NCBI RefSeq assembly: GCF_030586805.1
Contig: NZ_JAOSIM010000002.1
Location: 1-38,575 of the forward strand
Direction of reading: 5' to 3'
Length of the DNA: 38,575 nucleotides
Source of the DNA: Candidatus Phytoplasma fabacearum
GTDB lineage: Bacteria; Bacillota_I; Bacilli_A; Acholeplasmatales; Acholeplasmataceae
Shown here: in pieces, positions 24,785-34,189 of the stretch
Layout: each line of letters starts with the position of its first letter
How positions within the stretch are numbered: the stretch's first letter is position 1
The notes under the pieces: generated by a model
What the model saw: only the letters and a program-made list of their open reading frames with translations
Database searches by the model: none
Told to the model about the DNA's origin: nothing
Made by a program: the position numbers and the translations under genes

Positions 24785-25309
24785 ATGAAAAGAGAATTAT
24801 CTAATAAAAAAAAATTTTCTTCACTAGAAGAGAAAATAGTGAAAATTAGTAAAATTGTTAAAGTTGTTAAAGGTGGGCGTCGTTTTCGTTTTTCTGCTTT
24901 AGTTGTAGTAGGTGATCAAAAGGGTAATGTCGGTTTTGCTTCTTGTAAAGCTCAGGAAGTTTTAGAAGCTATAAAAAAAGCTGTTGAAAAAGCTAAAAAA
25001 AATTTATTTTGTGTCGCTTTAAGTGGTACTACTATTCCTCATGAAATTATAGGTCGTTTCGGAGCTACTAAATTTTTTTTAAAACCAGCTTCTAAAGGAA
25101 CGGGTATTGTAGCAGGAGGAACAGCAGCAAGATCAATTTTTAAATTAGCGGGTATTACTGATATTATTACAAAAACTTTCGGTTCACGTACGCATATCAA
25201 TGTTTTAAGAGCTACATTTAACGGATTAAAGCAATTAAAGACTATACAAGATGCAGAAAAACTTAGGGGAATTTCGTTAAAAAATCGTATTAGAGGTATC
25301 GCTAAATGA
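24785..25309 (+). CDS. rpsE: 30S ribosomal protein S5
   Basis: S5 contributes to mRNA entry and decoding accuracy. The 174-residue protein has [30 protein letters not shown] and the [23 protein letters not shown] block. I chose ATG 24785 over ATG 24773 because GGAG (24775-24778) lies 6 nt before it and overlaps the earlier ATG. It overlaps rpmD by 4 nt (ATGA). Confidence 0.96.
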   Translation: MKRELSNKKKFSSLEEKIVKISKIVKVVKGGRRFRFSALVVVGDQKGNVGFASCKAQEVLEAIKKAVEKAKKNLFCVALSGTTIPHEIIGRFGATKFFLKPASKGTGIVAGGTAARSIFKLAGITDIITKTFGSRTHINVLRATFNGLKQLKTIQDAEKLRGISLKNRIRGIAK

Positions 25310-25488
25310 ATAAGATTCAAATTAAGTTATGTAAAAGTTTAATTGGAAGAACCCCTAAACAAATAAAAACAGCTCATGCATTAGGTTTAAAAAAGATTAA
25401 TCAAAAAGTTATTAAGGAAGAAAAAGCTGTAGTACAAGGAATGTTAAATGTTGTTAAACATTTGATTTCGATTGACAAAAATTTTTAA
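25306..25488 (+). CDS. rpmD: 50S ribosomal protein L30
   Basis: L30 is a small large-subunit protein that is absent from some reduced bacteria but kept here. The 60-residue product has [26 protein letters not shown], the characteristic core. Its start overlaps the rpsE stop by 4 nt, which points to translational coupling, and rplO follows after 45 nt. Confidence 0.96.
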   Translation: MNKIQIKLCKSLIGRTPKQIKTAHALGLKKINQKVIKEEKAVVQGMLNVVKHLISIDKNF

Positions 25489-25533
25489 TTTTAAAATAGA
25501 TTGTTTTCTATTAAATAAGAAAGAGAGTTTTTT

Positions 25534-25971
25534 ATGTTAAATTCTTTAAAACCTGTTTATAAAGCGCGCAAAAGTATTAAGCGTTTAGGTAGAGGCCCAG
25601 GTAGCGGATTAGGTAAAACTTGTGGTCGCGGTCATAAAGGACAATTAGCTCGTTCAGGCGGAAAAACACGTATAGGTTTTGAAGGTGGTCAAACTCCTTT
25701 TTTTCAACGTATTCCCAAACAAGGATTTTATAATTTTAATAAAAAAAAATATTCTTTAGTTAATCTTAAAGATTTAGAGATATTTGAAAATGATACTTTA
25801 ATAACACCACAATTATTGATGGAAAAAAAAATAATTAAAAATAATAACAATTTAATTAAAATTTTAGCTAAAGGCGATTTAACTAAAAGATTAATAGTAC
25901 AAGGTGTTAAATTTTCTAAAAAAGCAAAAGAATTTATTATAAAATCTGGAGGCAAGATTCAAGTTGTATAA
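25534..25971 (+). CDS. rplO: 50S ribosomal protein L15
   Basis: L15 is a late-assembly large-subunit protein. The 145-residue product has the Gly/Arg-rich N-terminus (KRLGRGPGSGLGKTCGRGHKGQ), GFEGGQTPFFQRIPKQGF, and the C-terminal VQGVKFSKKAKEFI block. AGAGAG lies about 8 nt upstream. secY follows after 28 nt, as is usual. Confidence 0.98.
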   Translation: MLNSLKPVYKARKSIKRLGRGPGSGLGKTCGRGHKGQLARSGGKTRIGFEGGQTPFFQRIPKQGFYNFNKKKYSLVNLKDLEIFENDTLITPQLLMEKKIIKNNNNLIKILAKGDLTKRLIVQGVKFSKKAKEFIIKSGGKIQVV

Positions 25972-25999
25972 AATAATAAAATAAAAAAGGTAAATTTTA

Positions 26000-27262
26000 A
26001 TGAAAATATTAGTAAATTTTATTAAAGATAAAAAACATATTATAAATAAAATTTTTTTAACTTTATTTATTATTTTTATTTATGTAATTGGTTTAAATAT
26101 ACATATCCCTTGTATACCTCTTAATATTTTAGAATTTGCACAATTAAAAAAATTAATCTTAAGAGATCTTTCTATATTTAATAGTTCTATGCCTATATAT
26201 TTTCTATCTTTAGGAGTGATGCCTTATATTACTGCTTCTATTATTATACAAATTGCTAGTAAAATTTTTTCTTCTTTAAAAGAATGGCATGAACAAGGTT
26301 CTATTGGAAAGTATAAAATTAATTTTATCACTAGATTACTTACTTTAATAATAGCTTTTGGTCAAGGTTTGGCTTCTGTTATGCGTTCTCAACTTTTTGA
26401 TATTGCTAAACAAAAAATTTTAGTTTTGCAAGTAGTATTTTTTTTAATTGTAGGATCTTTTATTTGTATTTGGTTATCTGATTTAATTACAAATAAAGGT
26501 ATAGGTAATGGAGTTTCTATTTTTATAGTTATAAGTATAAGTGAAAATTTATCTAAAAGTTTTAAATCTTTATTGTTAAATGATTCATTTTTCAGTACAA
26601 GTCAAAAAATTTTAGTTTTATTATCTTTTTTAATTTTATTAATTTTAACTATTATTTTATGTTCTTCTTATTTGAAAATCCCTATTAGTTATGCTACATA
26701 TAAGCAAAATGATAAAATTCAAAACCATATACCTTTAAAAATTAATACTTCTGGTATTTTGCCTATTATTTTAGCTAATACTTTTATTAATATTTTTCCG
26801 ACTATAGGCGCTTTTTTATCTGCGGATAATTATTTTAAAAAATTTACTATTCAATTGCAAGAATCACAATATTATTATTTAGGTTTAGGTTTTTTTGTTT
26901 ATCTTTTATTAATTTTGTTATTCTCGTTTTTTTCTGTTTTTATAATGTTAGATCCTTATGAAATTGCTAATAATTTATCTAAACAAGATGCTTATTTAGA
27001 TGGAGTTAAACCAGGGCAAGAGACTGTTTATAAAATTACAAAAGAACTGTTTAAAGTTACTCTTATGGGAGCTTTTTCTTTGACAATATTAGCTGCTTTA
27101 CCTGATATAATTAATTTTATTTTATTCAGTAAATCAAATCGTTTATCTACTTTCAATTTAGGAGGAACTAGTCTTATAATTGTAGTGGGTGTAGCTATCG
27201 AAATTGTACAAAAAATTACCACTAGCACTAATGTTAATAAATTATACAATAAATTATTTTAA
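26000..27262 (+). CDS. secY: Protein translocase subunit SecY
   Basis: SecY is the membrane channel for protein export; in phytoplasmas it also delivers secreted effectors. The 420-residue product has about ten membrane segments, with the plug-proximal SLGVMPYITASIIIQIA motif, the GNGVSIFI motif, the GILPIILA motif and the late PGQET loop. AAAAAGG is about 11 nt upstream. adk, the usual next gene in Firmicutes, is absent here; map follows after 70 nt. The secY-map interval is a known phytoplasma typing region. Confidence 0.97.
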   Translation: MKILVNFIKDKKHIINKIFLTLFIIFIYVIGLNIHIPCIPLNILEFAQLKKLILRDLSIFNSSMPIYFLSLGVMPYITASIIIQIASKIFSSLKEWHEQGSIGKYKINFITRLLTLIIAFGQGLASVMRSQLFDIAKQKILVLQVVFFLIVGSFICIWLSDLITNKGIGNGVSIFIVISISENLSKSFKSLLLNDSFFSTSQKILVLLSFLILLILTIILCSSYLKIPISYATYKQNDKIQNHIPLKINTSGILPIILANTFINIFPTIGAFLSADNYFKKFTIQLQESQYYYLGLGFFVYLLLILLFSFFSVFIMLDPYEIANNLSKQDAYLDGVKPGQETVYKITKELFKVTLMGAFSLTILAALPDIINFILFSKSNRLSTFNLGGTSLIIVVGVAIEIVQKITTSTNVNKLYNKLF

Positions 27263-27332
27263 TTTTTTATGAATTATTAATTAAATAAATAAAATATTTT
27301 TATTAAAATATACTAAATGGAATCAATGCTTT

Positions 27333-28079
27333 ATGTTAATTGTTAAAAACAAAGATGAAATCGCTATAATGAAAATGGCAGGTAAAATTTTATCTCAAAT
27401 TAAGAAAAAATTAATGTTTTTTTTAAAAGAAGGAATATCTACAGGTAAGTTAGATTTTGTAGCTAATCAATTTATGCAAGAATACGGAGTAATTTCTGCT
27501 TTTAAAAATTATGATGGTTTTCCAGGACATATTTGTACTTCTGTTAATGATGCAATAGTACACGGAGTGCCTTCTTATCAACAAATTTTAAAAAACGGCG
27601 ATATTATAACTTTAGATATAGGAATTAAATATCAAGGTTATTTTGTAGATGCTGCTTTTACATATGCTATAGGTAATATTCCGGATAAAACTATTAAATT
27701 ATTGAAAGATACCGAAGAAGCTTTATATAAAGGTATTGATCAAGTTTGCCCGGGCAATAGAATATCAGACATTTCAAATGCTATTTTTAAAATCGGTAAT
27801 TCTAATGATTATGGAATTATTGAAAGTTTTTCTGGTCATGGTATTGGTAAATCTTTGCATGAAAAACCTTATATTTTTAATTTTAATTTTGTAGACAAAG
27901 ATTATGTATTATTACCAGGAATGACTTTTTGTATTGAACCAATGTTTACTTTGGGTAGTAAGGAAGTTCAAATTCTTTCTGATGGTTGGACAGCGGTTAG
28001 TAAAGATAATAGTTTGAGTGCTCATTTCGAACATACTATCGCAGTTACTAATCAAGGTTATGAAATTTTAACATTATAA
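27333..28079 (+). CDS. map: Methionine aminopeptidase, type I
   Basis: Map removes the initiator Met from nascent proteins in the cytoplasm. The 248-residue enzyme shows the metal-binding set: two Asp in the DIGIKYQGYFVDAAFTYAIG region, His in GHGIGKSLHE, Glu in FCIEPMF and Glu in HFEHTIAV. The HGVP motif is also present. It follows secY directly, with infA 31 nt later, keeping the usual order apart from the missing adk. Confidence 0.97.
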   Translation: MLIVKNKDEIAIMKMAGKILSQIKKKLMFFLKEGISTGKLDFVANQFMQEYGVISAFKNYDGFPGHICTSVNDAIVHGVPSYQQILKNGDIITLDIGIKYQGYFVDAAFTYAIGNIPDKTIKLLKDTEEALYKGIDQVCPGNRISDISNAIFKIGNSNDYGIIESFSGHGIGKSLHEKPYIFNFNFVDKDYVLLPGMTFCIEPMFTLGSKEVQILSDGWTAVSKDNSLSAHFEHTIAVTNQGYEILTL

Positions 28080-28110
28080 ATTTTAATAAGGGGTTTTTTG
28101 AGATTATTAT

Positions 28111-28323
28111 ATGGAAAAAATAAGTATAGATGCTTCTGTTGTTGGAACATTACCTGGCGCTAAATTTAAATTAGAATTACCTAATAAAAAAAATATAATA
28201 GCTTGTATTTCAGGTAAAATACGTAAAAATAATATTCATATTTCTTTGGGTGATAAAGTAAAAGTAGAATTTAGTTCAGATTCCAAAGATATAGGTCGTA
28301 TCGTTTATCGTTATAAATTATAA
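28111..28323 (+). CDS. infA: Translation initiation factor IF-1
   Basis: IF-1 occupies the ribosomal A site during initiation. The 70-residue protein has the OB-fold pattern VVGTLPGAKFKLELPN, SGKIRKNNIHISLGDKVKVE and ends GRIVYRYKL, the standard terminus. Length is normal. rpmJ follows after 21 nt. Confidence 0.96.
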   Translation: MEKISIDASVVGTLPGAKFKLELPNKKNIIACISGKIRKNNIHISLGDKVKVEFSSDSKDIGRIVYRYKL

Positions 28324-28344
28324 ATTGTAAAGGAATTTAAAATT

Positions 28345-28461
28345 ATGAAAGTGCGTGCATCTGTAAAAAAACGTAGTGCTGATGATATTATTGTTCGACG
28401 TAATAAAAAAGTATTTGTGATTAACAAAAAACAACGTCGTCATAATCAAAGACAAGGTTGA
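28345..28461 (+). CDS. rpmJ: 50S ribosomal protein L36, zinc-independent form
   Basis: This 38-codon ORF starts [14 protein letters not shown] and ends [13 protein letters not shown] before a TGA, matching L36 in its alternative form without the zinc-binding Cys residues. Its place between infA and rpsM is the standard one for L36, which supports the call despite the small size. AAAGGAA is about 10 nt upstream of the ATG. Confidence 0.95.
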   Translation: MKVRASVKKRSADDIIVRRNKKVFVINKKQRRHNQRQG

Positions 28462-28483
28462 TACAGAAAGGAGTATATTTTAA

Positions 28484-28882
28484 ATGTTAAGACTTGCAGG
28501 AGCAGATATTCCTGGTACTAAAAGTATTTTAATTGGTTTAACTTATATTTACGGTATAGGGATTAAAACTTCTCGTAAAATTTTGCAATCAATTAATATT
28601 GATGGTAATATTCGAGTGAAAGATTTGCAAGAATCTCAATTAACTGCTATTAGAACAGAAATTAATAAATTAAATGAAAAAGGTTTACTCAGAAGAGAAC
28701 TTGCTTTAATGAATATTAAAAATTTAATAGCTATTAATTCTTATAGAGGTAGAAGGCATAATTTGGGGTTGCCAGCAAGAGGACAAAATACTCGTAACAA
28801 TGCTAAAACATCTCGAAGAAATCGACAAATAAATTTGTCTGATTCGGTTAAAAAAAATAATAACATCAAAAAAAGAGGATAA
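28484..28882 (+). CDS. rpsM: 30S ribosomal protein S13
   Basis: S13 bridges the 30S head to the large subunit and contacts P-site tRNA. The 132-residue product has AGADIPGTKSILIGLTYIYGIG and the C-terminal RGRRHNLGLPARGQNTRNNAKT block. It has a lysine-asparagine tail about ten residues longer than common forms. AAAGGAG lies about 11 nt before the ATG. It opens the alpha-operon set. Confidence 0.98.
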   Translation: MLRLAGADIPGTKSILIGLTYIYGIGIKTSRKILQSINIDGNIRVKDLQESQLTAIRTEINKLNEKGLLRRELALMNIKNLIAINSYRGRRHNLGLPARGQNTRNNAKTSRRNRQINLSDSVKKNNNIKKRG

Positions 28883-28890
28883 TTTAATTT

Positions 28891-29283
28891 ATGTCTTCCA
28901 AAAAGCAAATAAAAAAAGATAAAAAAGTTAAAAAAAATATTCCTGTAGGGATTATTCATATTAAAACTAGTTTTAATAATACTATTATTAATTTTACAGA
29001 TGAACAAGGTAATACTATTGTACAAAAAAGCGCTGGTAATTTAGGTTTTCGTGGTAGTCGTAAAAGTAATTTGTTTGCTGCTCAACAAGTAGCTAAAAAT
29101 GTTGCTGAAATAGCTACTAAAACTTATGGAGCTAAAAGTGTAGAAGTTCGTTTTAATGGTATTGGTCTTGGCCGTGATACTGTTTTAGCTTTAAAAGAGG
29201 CAGGATTATTTGTTTCATGCTTTAAAGAAGCTACTCCTGTTCCTCATAATGGTTGTAGACCTCGTAAACGTCCTCGTGGATAA
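28891..29283 (+). CDS. rpsK: 30S ribosomal protein S11
   Basis: S11 forms the platform with S18 near the E site. The 130-residue protein has GIIHIKTSFNNTIINFTDEQGN, GFRGSRKSNLFAAQ and the ending TPVPHNGCRPRKRPRG. The start ATG is 8 nt after rpsM, with AAAAGAGGA overlapping the rpsM end. Confidence 0.98.
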   Translation: MSSKKQIKKDKKVKKNIPVGIIHIKTSFNNTIINFTDEQGNTIVQKSAGNLGFRGSRKSNLFAAQQVAKNVAEIATKTYGAKSVEVRFNGIGLGRDTVLALKEAGLFVSCFKEATPVPHNGCRPRKRPRG

Positions 29284-29298
29284 AAAAAGGATATTGAC

Positions 29299-30264
29299 AT
29301 GAAAAAATTACAATTTTTAAAACCTATAATGCAAATTCAAGAAGAAGAAAATTATAATTCTAATTGTAGTCGTTTTATTATTCAATGTTTATCTTCGACT
29401 TATGGCAATACTTTAGGAACTCCTTTAAGACGAATTTTAATTTCTTCTTTGCCGGGGATTGCTATTGTTAATGTTAAAATTGAAGGTGTTAAACATGAAT
29501 TTAGTTTTATAGAAGGCATCACAGAAGATGTAATGACTATTTTATTAAATTTAAAAGGAGTAATTTTAAGTTCCGATTATGATTCTATAGAGGATTTTGA
29601 ACAAAAATTAGAAATAGATGCGACAGGACCTAAGGAAGTTACAGCAGCAGATTTTAAACCTGTTGCTGGAATTAAAGTTATTAATCCTTCTCATGTGATA
29701 GCAACTTTAAGTTCAAATGCAAAATTAAAAATGGAAGTAACTGTTCGTAGAGGCATCGGTTATAAAGGATCTGAAGAAAATAAAATTTATAATTGTGGTG
29801 AATTTGGTGTTATCGCTATAGATTCTATATATACCCCTATTATTCGAAGTACTTTTCATGTAGAATCTAAATTAGGAAATAAAGAAGAGTTAATTTTAGA
29901 AATAGAAACTAATGGCGCTATTACTCCTAAAAAAGCTTTATCTTTAGCCGCTAAAATTTTATTAGATCATTTAGCTGTTTTGGTTGAATTATCAGAAGAA
30001 ACTCAAAAAATAAATTTTATTCAAGAACCTGAAAAATCACATCACAATCATGCTTTAGATTTTAAAATTGAGCAATTAGAATTATCAGTTAGATTATTAA
30101 ATAGCTTAAAAAAATCTAAAATTTTTACTGTCCGAGAATTAGTTAGTCATCAAGAAGAGGAAATTACTAAATTAAGTAGTTTAGGTAAAAAATCTTTTGA
30201 AGAACTTAAAGAAAAAATGAAGAATTTAGATTTGCATTTTGGTATGTTAAATAAATTAGAATAA
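29299..30264 (+). CDS. rpoA: DNA-directed RNA polymerase alpha subunit
   Basis: Alpha forms the dimer that starts RNA polymerase assembly, and its C-terminal domain contacts UP elements and activators. The 321-residue protein has the NTD motif TYGNTLGTPLRRILISSLPG, the central VEVTVRRGIGY-like segment, and a complete CTD (about 255-315: LELSVRLLNSLKKSKIFTVRELV ... LSSLGKKSFEELK). AAGGA lies about 8 nt upstream. Order rpsK-rpoA-rplQ is canonical. Confidence 0.98.
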   Translation: MKKLQFLKPIMQIQEEENYNSNCSRFIIQCLSSTYGNTLGTPLRRILISSLPGIAIVNVKIEGVKHEFSFIEGITEDVMTILLNLKGVILSSDYDSIEDFEQKLEIDATGPKEVTAADFKPVAGIKVINPSHVIATLSSNAKLKMEVTVRRGIGYKGSEENKIYNCGEFGVIAIDSIYTPIIRSTFHVESKLGNKEELILEIETNGAITPKKALSLAAKILLDHLAVLVELSEETQKINFIQEPEKSHHNHALDFKIEQLELSVRLLNSLKKSKIFTVRELVSHQEEEITKLSSLGKKSFEELKEKMKNLDLHFGMLNKLE

Positions 30265-30309
30265 TTTTAATAAATTATAAAAATTTAAAAGAGAGGGAAA
30301 CTATTTATT

Positions 30310-30666
30310 ATGAGTTTTAGCAAATTAAGACGTAATAAATCTCAAAAAAAAGCTTTATTGAAGAATTTAGTATCTAGTTTAGTAATAGCTGAACAAATAA
30401 CTACCACTTTACCAAAAGCTAAAGAATTATGTCGTATTATGGACAAGGTTATTAATTTGACTAAAACATCAAATTTAGCTAATCATAGAAGAGCTTTAAA
30501 TTTATTTTTTAATCAAACATTTAGTAATAATCAAACAATTTTACGTAAATTAGTTAATGAAATTGCACCTAAATATAATGATAGATTAAGTGGTTATACA
30601 CGTGTTATTAAAACTGAATTTCGTCGTGGTGATTCTGCTCCTATGGCTATTATTCGTTTTGTTTGA
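30310..30666 (+). CDS. rplQ: 50S ribosomal protein L17
   Basis: L17 lies near the tunnel exit. The 118-residue protein has KLRRNKSQKKALLKNLVSSLV, ITTTLPKAKELCRIMDKVI and the ending YTRVIKTEFRRGDSAPMAIIRFV. GAGAGGGA is about 12 nt upstream. It closes the ribosomal cluster; a 146-nt AT-rich gap with no clear terminator leads to ecfA1. Confidence 0.98.
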   Translation: MSFSKLRRNKSQKKALLKNLVSSLVIAEQITTTLPKAKELCRIMDKVINLTKTSNLANHRRALNLFFNQTFSNNQTILRKLVNEIAPKYNDRLSGYTRVIKTEFRRGDSAPMAIIRFV

Positions 30667-30812
30667 TTTTTTAAATATCTTATTTTATATTCGTCTTTTA
30701 ATTTTTGATTAAATTTATGTATTTTTTTATTCTCTTTTGTATTCTAATAATTTTGAATTTGAGTAAAAATTGAAGAAAATACAAAAAAATATTAGATTTT
30801 TTAAGGTAGATT

Positions 30813-31634
30813 ATGATTTGTGTTGAAAATTTGTATTTTAGTTATAAAGAAGTTGAAATTTTACAAAATTTGAATTTTTCCATTAATTCTGGAAAATGGA
30901 TTTCAATTATAGGCGGTAATGGTTCGGGAAAATCTACTTTATCTAAAATTTTGGTTGGTTTATTGCCTATCCAAAAAGGCCGGGTTTTTATTGATAATAT
31001 TGCATTAACAGAAGAAAATTTATTTTTATTACGTTCTCGTATGGGTATTATTTTTCAAAATCCAGATTATCAATTTATTGGTTGTGATGTAAAACATGAT
31101 ATTGCTTTTGGATTAGAAAATCAAAATTTATCTCGTGAAGTAATGAAAAAAAAGATTTTTAATATTGCTAAGAAGTTAAACATTTTGCATTTATTAGATT
31201 GCAATCCTCAAGAATTATCTGGAGGCCAAAAACAACGAGTAGCTATTGCATCTGTTTTGGTTATGGAACCAAAAATTATAATTTTTGATGAACCTACATC
31301 TTTTTTAGATCCTCAAGGAACTCAAGAAATTTATAATATTATTCAAGATATTCATAGAAAAAATAATATAACTTTAATTACTATTACACATGATTGGGAA
31401 TTTGCTTTTCGAAGTGATGAAATTATTTTTTTACAAAAAGGTAATCTTGTAAAAAAAGATATTCCTATTAATTTTATGAAAGATGAAATATTTTTAAAAA
31501 ATAATTTTATTAATTTACCTTTATTTTTAAAACTTTATTATCAATTGCAACAAGATTTTAATCGCTTATCTCAACCACCTATTATTTTGTCTAAATTAAA
31601 GGATTTTTTATGGCAATACAATTTAAAGATGTAA
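30813..31634 (+). CDS. ecfA1: ECF transporter ATP-binding protein EcfA1 (CbiO family)
   Basis: EcfA1 is one of the two ATPases that power energy-coupling factor vitamin/metal importers. The 273-residue protein has Walker A GGNGSGKST, Q-loop, signature LSGGQKQRVAI, Walker B IIIFDEPTSFLDP and the switch His (THD). Its stop lies 25 nt inside ecfA2, so the two are translationally coupled. The order rplQ-ecfA1-ecfA2-ecfT is that of most Firmicutes. Confidence 0.95.
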   Translation: MICVENLYFSYKEVEILQNLNFSINSGKWISIIGGNGSGKSTLSKILVGLLPIQKGRVFIDNIALTEENLFLLRSRMGIIFQNPDYQFIGCDVKHDIAFGLENQNLSREVMKKKIFNIAKKLNILHLLDCNPQELSGGQKQRVAIASVLVMEPKIIIFDEPTSFLDPQGTQEIYNIIQDIHRKNNITLITITHDWEFAFRSDEIIFLQKGNLVKKDIPINFMKDEIFLKNNFINLPLFLKLYYQLQQDFNRLSQPPIILSKLKDFLWQYNLKM

Positions 31635-32461
31635 GTTTTTCTTATACTAAATATGGCGTTTGTGCTTTAAATAAAATTAATTTATCTATTAATCCTAATC
31701 AAGAATTTATTGCCATTGTCGGCCCTACAGGTTCGGGAAAATCTACATTAGTACAAATAATGAATGGCTTATTATTGACTAAATTGGGTATAGTAAACAT
31801 TTTTGATAAAATTATTAATGATAAAACTTCTTCAGCATTTTTGGCTAATATAAGACGAAAAATAGGTTTAATTTTTCAATTTCCTGAATATCAATTATTT
31901 GAATCTACTGTTTTAAAAGATGTTCTTTTTGCTTTTACAACTGATATTAAAAACAAATGTGAATTAAAAACAAAAGCTATAAAAATTTTAAATAAAGTCG
32001 GAATTAGTAGTGATTTTATAAATACTTCTCCTTTTAATTTATCTGGAGGTCAACAAAGAAAAGTTGCTATTGCAGGAATTTTGATTATGGAACCGCAAAT
32101 TATTATTGCAGATGAACCAACAAGAGGACTGGATGCTCAGGGTTATGCAGATATAATGAAAATTTTTCAAGATCTTTATCAAATAGAACAAAAAACAATT
32201 ATTTGTATTACTCATGATATGAATTTGGTAGCTCAATATGCTACTCGTGTTGTTTTTATGGACAAAGGTAATATTATTTTTGATAATTCTAAAGAATTTT
32301 TTTTTAAAACTTTTAAATTACATAAATTTAATTTATATGAGCCTCAAACTTTTCGTATTTTAAAATTAATGCAAAAATCTTTTAATATTCCTTTTCATCC
32401 GGTTTATTCCGAAAAGGAATTTTTATCTTATTTACGTAAATTTTATCTAGGTGGAATTTGA
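31610..32461 (+). CDS. ecfA2: ECF transporter ATP-binding protein EcfA2 (CbiO family)
   Basis: EcfA2 is the partner ATPase of EcfA1. The 283-residue protein has Walker A GPTGSGKST, signature LSGGQQRKVAI, Walker B IIIADEPTRGLD and the switch His (ITHD). The C-terminal extension (about 50 residues with FHPVYSEKEF) is as expected for EcfA2. The TGA stop lies 4 nt before the ecfT ATG chosen here, within the AGGTGG region that may serve as the ecfT ribosome-binding site. Confidence 0.95.
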   Translation: MAIQFKDVSFSYTKYGVCALNKINLSINPNQEFIAIVGPTGSGKSTLVQIMNGLLLTKLGIVNIFDKIINDKTSSAFLANIRRKIGLIFQFPEYQLFESTVLKDVLFAFTTDIKNKCELKTKAIKILNKVGISSDFINTSPFNLSGGQQRKVAIAGILIMEPQIIIADEPTRGLDAQGYADIMKIFQDLYQIEQKTIICITHDMNLVAQYATRVVFMDKGNIIFDNSKEFFFKTFKLHKFNLYEPQTFRILKLMQKSFNIPFHPVYSEKEFLSYLRKFYLGGI

Positions 32462-32465
32462 AGAT

Positions 32466-33467
32466 ATGATATCAAAAAATTATAAAAACAATATAGTATC
32501 ATATCGTAATAGTTTTTTTTTATATTCAATTAATCCTACTGTTAAAATATTTATTTTTTTGTGTTGGTTAAAAATTATTTTAGGTTTAAATTTGACATTC
32601 GATTTTATACATAAAGATTTGGTAAATATTGTTTTTTATATAGTTATATTAATAGTTAATTGTTTTTTAATATTTTGGTTGTTTCAAAAAACTCATTATT
32701 CATGGATCAAATTATTTAAGAAATTTTCGCATTTAAATTGGTTAATTATATTAAGTTTAATTTTTAATTTATCTACTATTTCTAAATCAAGCGATGATAT
32801 TAAAATTTTAATTTGGAATAAATTTTATATTTGGTGTTTAATCATTTTTTTGTTTTTTATTTTTAAATATTTTTTTTTAAATGGTGTGTATAGTTATTTT
32901 TTTTTGATAATTATGTTTTTGTTACCGGGTTTATTTGTTTCTCAAAATTGTTTTATTAATGAAACTCAAATATTATTTTTATCTTCTAGTTATATATGGA
33001 AAACTTTTTTTGTTATTATACGTATTTTAATGATTTTTGTTGTTTTTACTTTATTCGCTTGGACAACATCTTTTATGGAAATAAATGATGGATTAGAATT
33101 TATTTTAAAACCTCTGAAAAAAATTAATTTTCCTTTGGAAACTTTAACTATGTTATTATCATTAATTTATATGTTTATACCTTTTTTATTATCTGAATCA
33201 CAAAAAATAATAAAAGCACAAACTTCTCGAGGTATTGATTTAAACACTCATAATATTTTTAAAAAAATTTATTATCTTATTGCTTTATTAATACCAATTT
33301 TTGTTCTTTCTTTTAAAAAATCTTCAATTTTAGCTAATGCTATGGAGTCGCGAGGTTATGTTTTAGGAGCTTCGCGTACAAAATTGACCTATTATTGTAT
33401 GAGTTATCAAGATTATTTGATATTGTTTTTTCATTTATTATTATTATTATGGACTTTTTTTGTTTGA
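32466..33467 (+). CDS. ecfT: ECF transporter transmembrane protein EcfT
   Basis: EcfT is the membrane scaffold that links S components to the ATPases. The 333-residue protein has several membrane segments and two Ala-x-x-Arg-Gly coupling motifs near the C-terminus (AQTSRGID and AMESRGY), the docking sites for EcfA1/A2. I prefer ATG 32466, with AGGTGG (32449-32454) 11 nt upstream, over GTG 32451, which overlaps that site. S components are not in this operon. The membrane protein at 4590 is a candidate partner. truA and rplM-rpsI, which often follow ecfT, are absent. Confidence 0.92.
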   Translation: MISKNYKNNIVSYRNSFFLYSINPTVKIFIFLCWLKIILGLNLTFDFIHKDLVNIVFYIVILIVNCFLIFWLFQKTHYSWIKLFKKFSHLNWLIILSLIFNLSTISKSSDDIKILIWNKFYIWCLIIFLFFIFKYFFLNGVYSYFFLIIMFLLPGLFVSQNCFINETQILFLSSSYIWKTFFVIIRILMIFVVFTLFAWTTSFMEINDGLEFILKPLKKINFPLETLTMLLSLIYMFIPFLLSESQKIIKAQTSRGIDLNTHNIFKKIYYLIALLIPIFVLSFKKSSILANAMESRGYVLGASRTKLTYYCMSYQDYLILFFHLLLLLWTFFV

Positions 33468-33563
33468 TTTTGAATTAATTTATAAATTAATATTAAGATC
33501 AATAATTATTTTAGTGAAAATCTATTATTTTTTATTTTAATATGGAAGTTAAAGGTAAAGATT

Positions 33564-34184
33564 ATGTTTATTTCTTTTGAAGGTGGAGATGGTGTTGGTA
33601 AAACAACTCATGTTTTATCTTTGTTTCAAACTATTAAAAATCGTTATCCAGTAATTATGACTAAAGAACCTGGCGGTTGTAATTTAGTTAAATCGATAAA
33701 AAAAATTTTAATTGATACCCATAATAAAATTAATTTTTTAACAGAATCTTTATTATATGCGGCAGATAGAACGGAACATCTTCAACAAGTTATCAAACCG
33801 GCTTTATTAAATAATAAGATTGTTATTTGTGATCGATATTTAGATTCTTCTTTTGTTTATCAAGGTTATGTGAGAAAATTAGGTATTAAATTTATTAGAA
33901 AAATTAATCCTTTAGCTCATCAGTTATTACCAGATATTACTTTTTATTTAGATTTGGAACCTAAAATAATTTTAAAAAGATTATATGCTAGAAATAAATC
34001 TAAATTAGAAGGATTTGACGCGCAACAACTATTTTGGCATCAACAAATTAGAAAAGGTTATTTAAAACTTTGCCATTTATATCCGAAAAGAATTTTTAAA
34101 ATTAACGCTAATAATCTTTCTTTTGAGGAAGTAAATATGATTATTTTAAATAAATTACGTGAATCATTTGGATTAAATATATAA
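33564..34184 (+). CDS. tmk: Thymidylate kinase
   Basis: Tmk makes dTDP from dTMP. The 206-residue enzyme has the P-loop FEGGDGVGKTT (5-15), the TKEPGG motif and the CDRYLDSSFVYQG motif. No good -35/-10 was identified in the 96-nt gap after ecfT, which contains a 16-nt A/T palindrome (33475-33490). holB follows after 5 nt, as part of the tmk-holB-rsmI-metG group found in Bacillus with intervening genes lost. Confidence 0.96.
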   Translation: MFISFEGGDGVGKTTHVLSLFQTIKNRYPVIMTKEPGGCNLVKSIKKILIDTHNKINFLTESLLYAADRTEHLQQVIKPALLNNKIVICDRYLDSSFVYQGYVRKLGIKFIRKINPLAHQLLPDITFYLDLEPKIILKRLYARNKSKLEGFDAQQLFWHQQIRKGYLKLCHLYPKRIFKINANNLSFEEVNMIILNKLRESFGLNI

Positions 34185-34189
34185 ATATT

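Noticed and set aside
33475-33490. 16-nt A/T palindrome between ecfT and tmk as a terminator
   Set aside because: It is made only of A and T, has no loop or U-tract and is of a kind expected often by chance at this composition.
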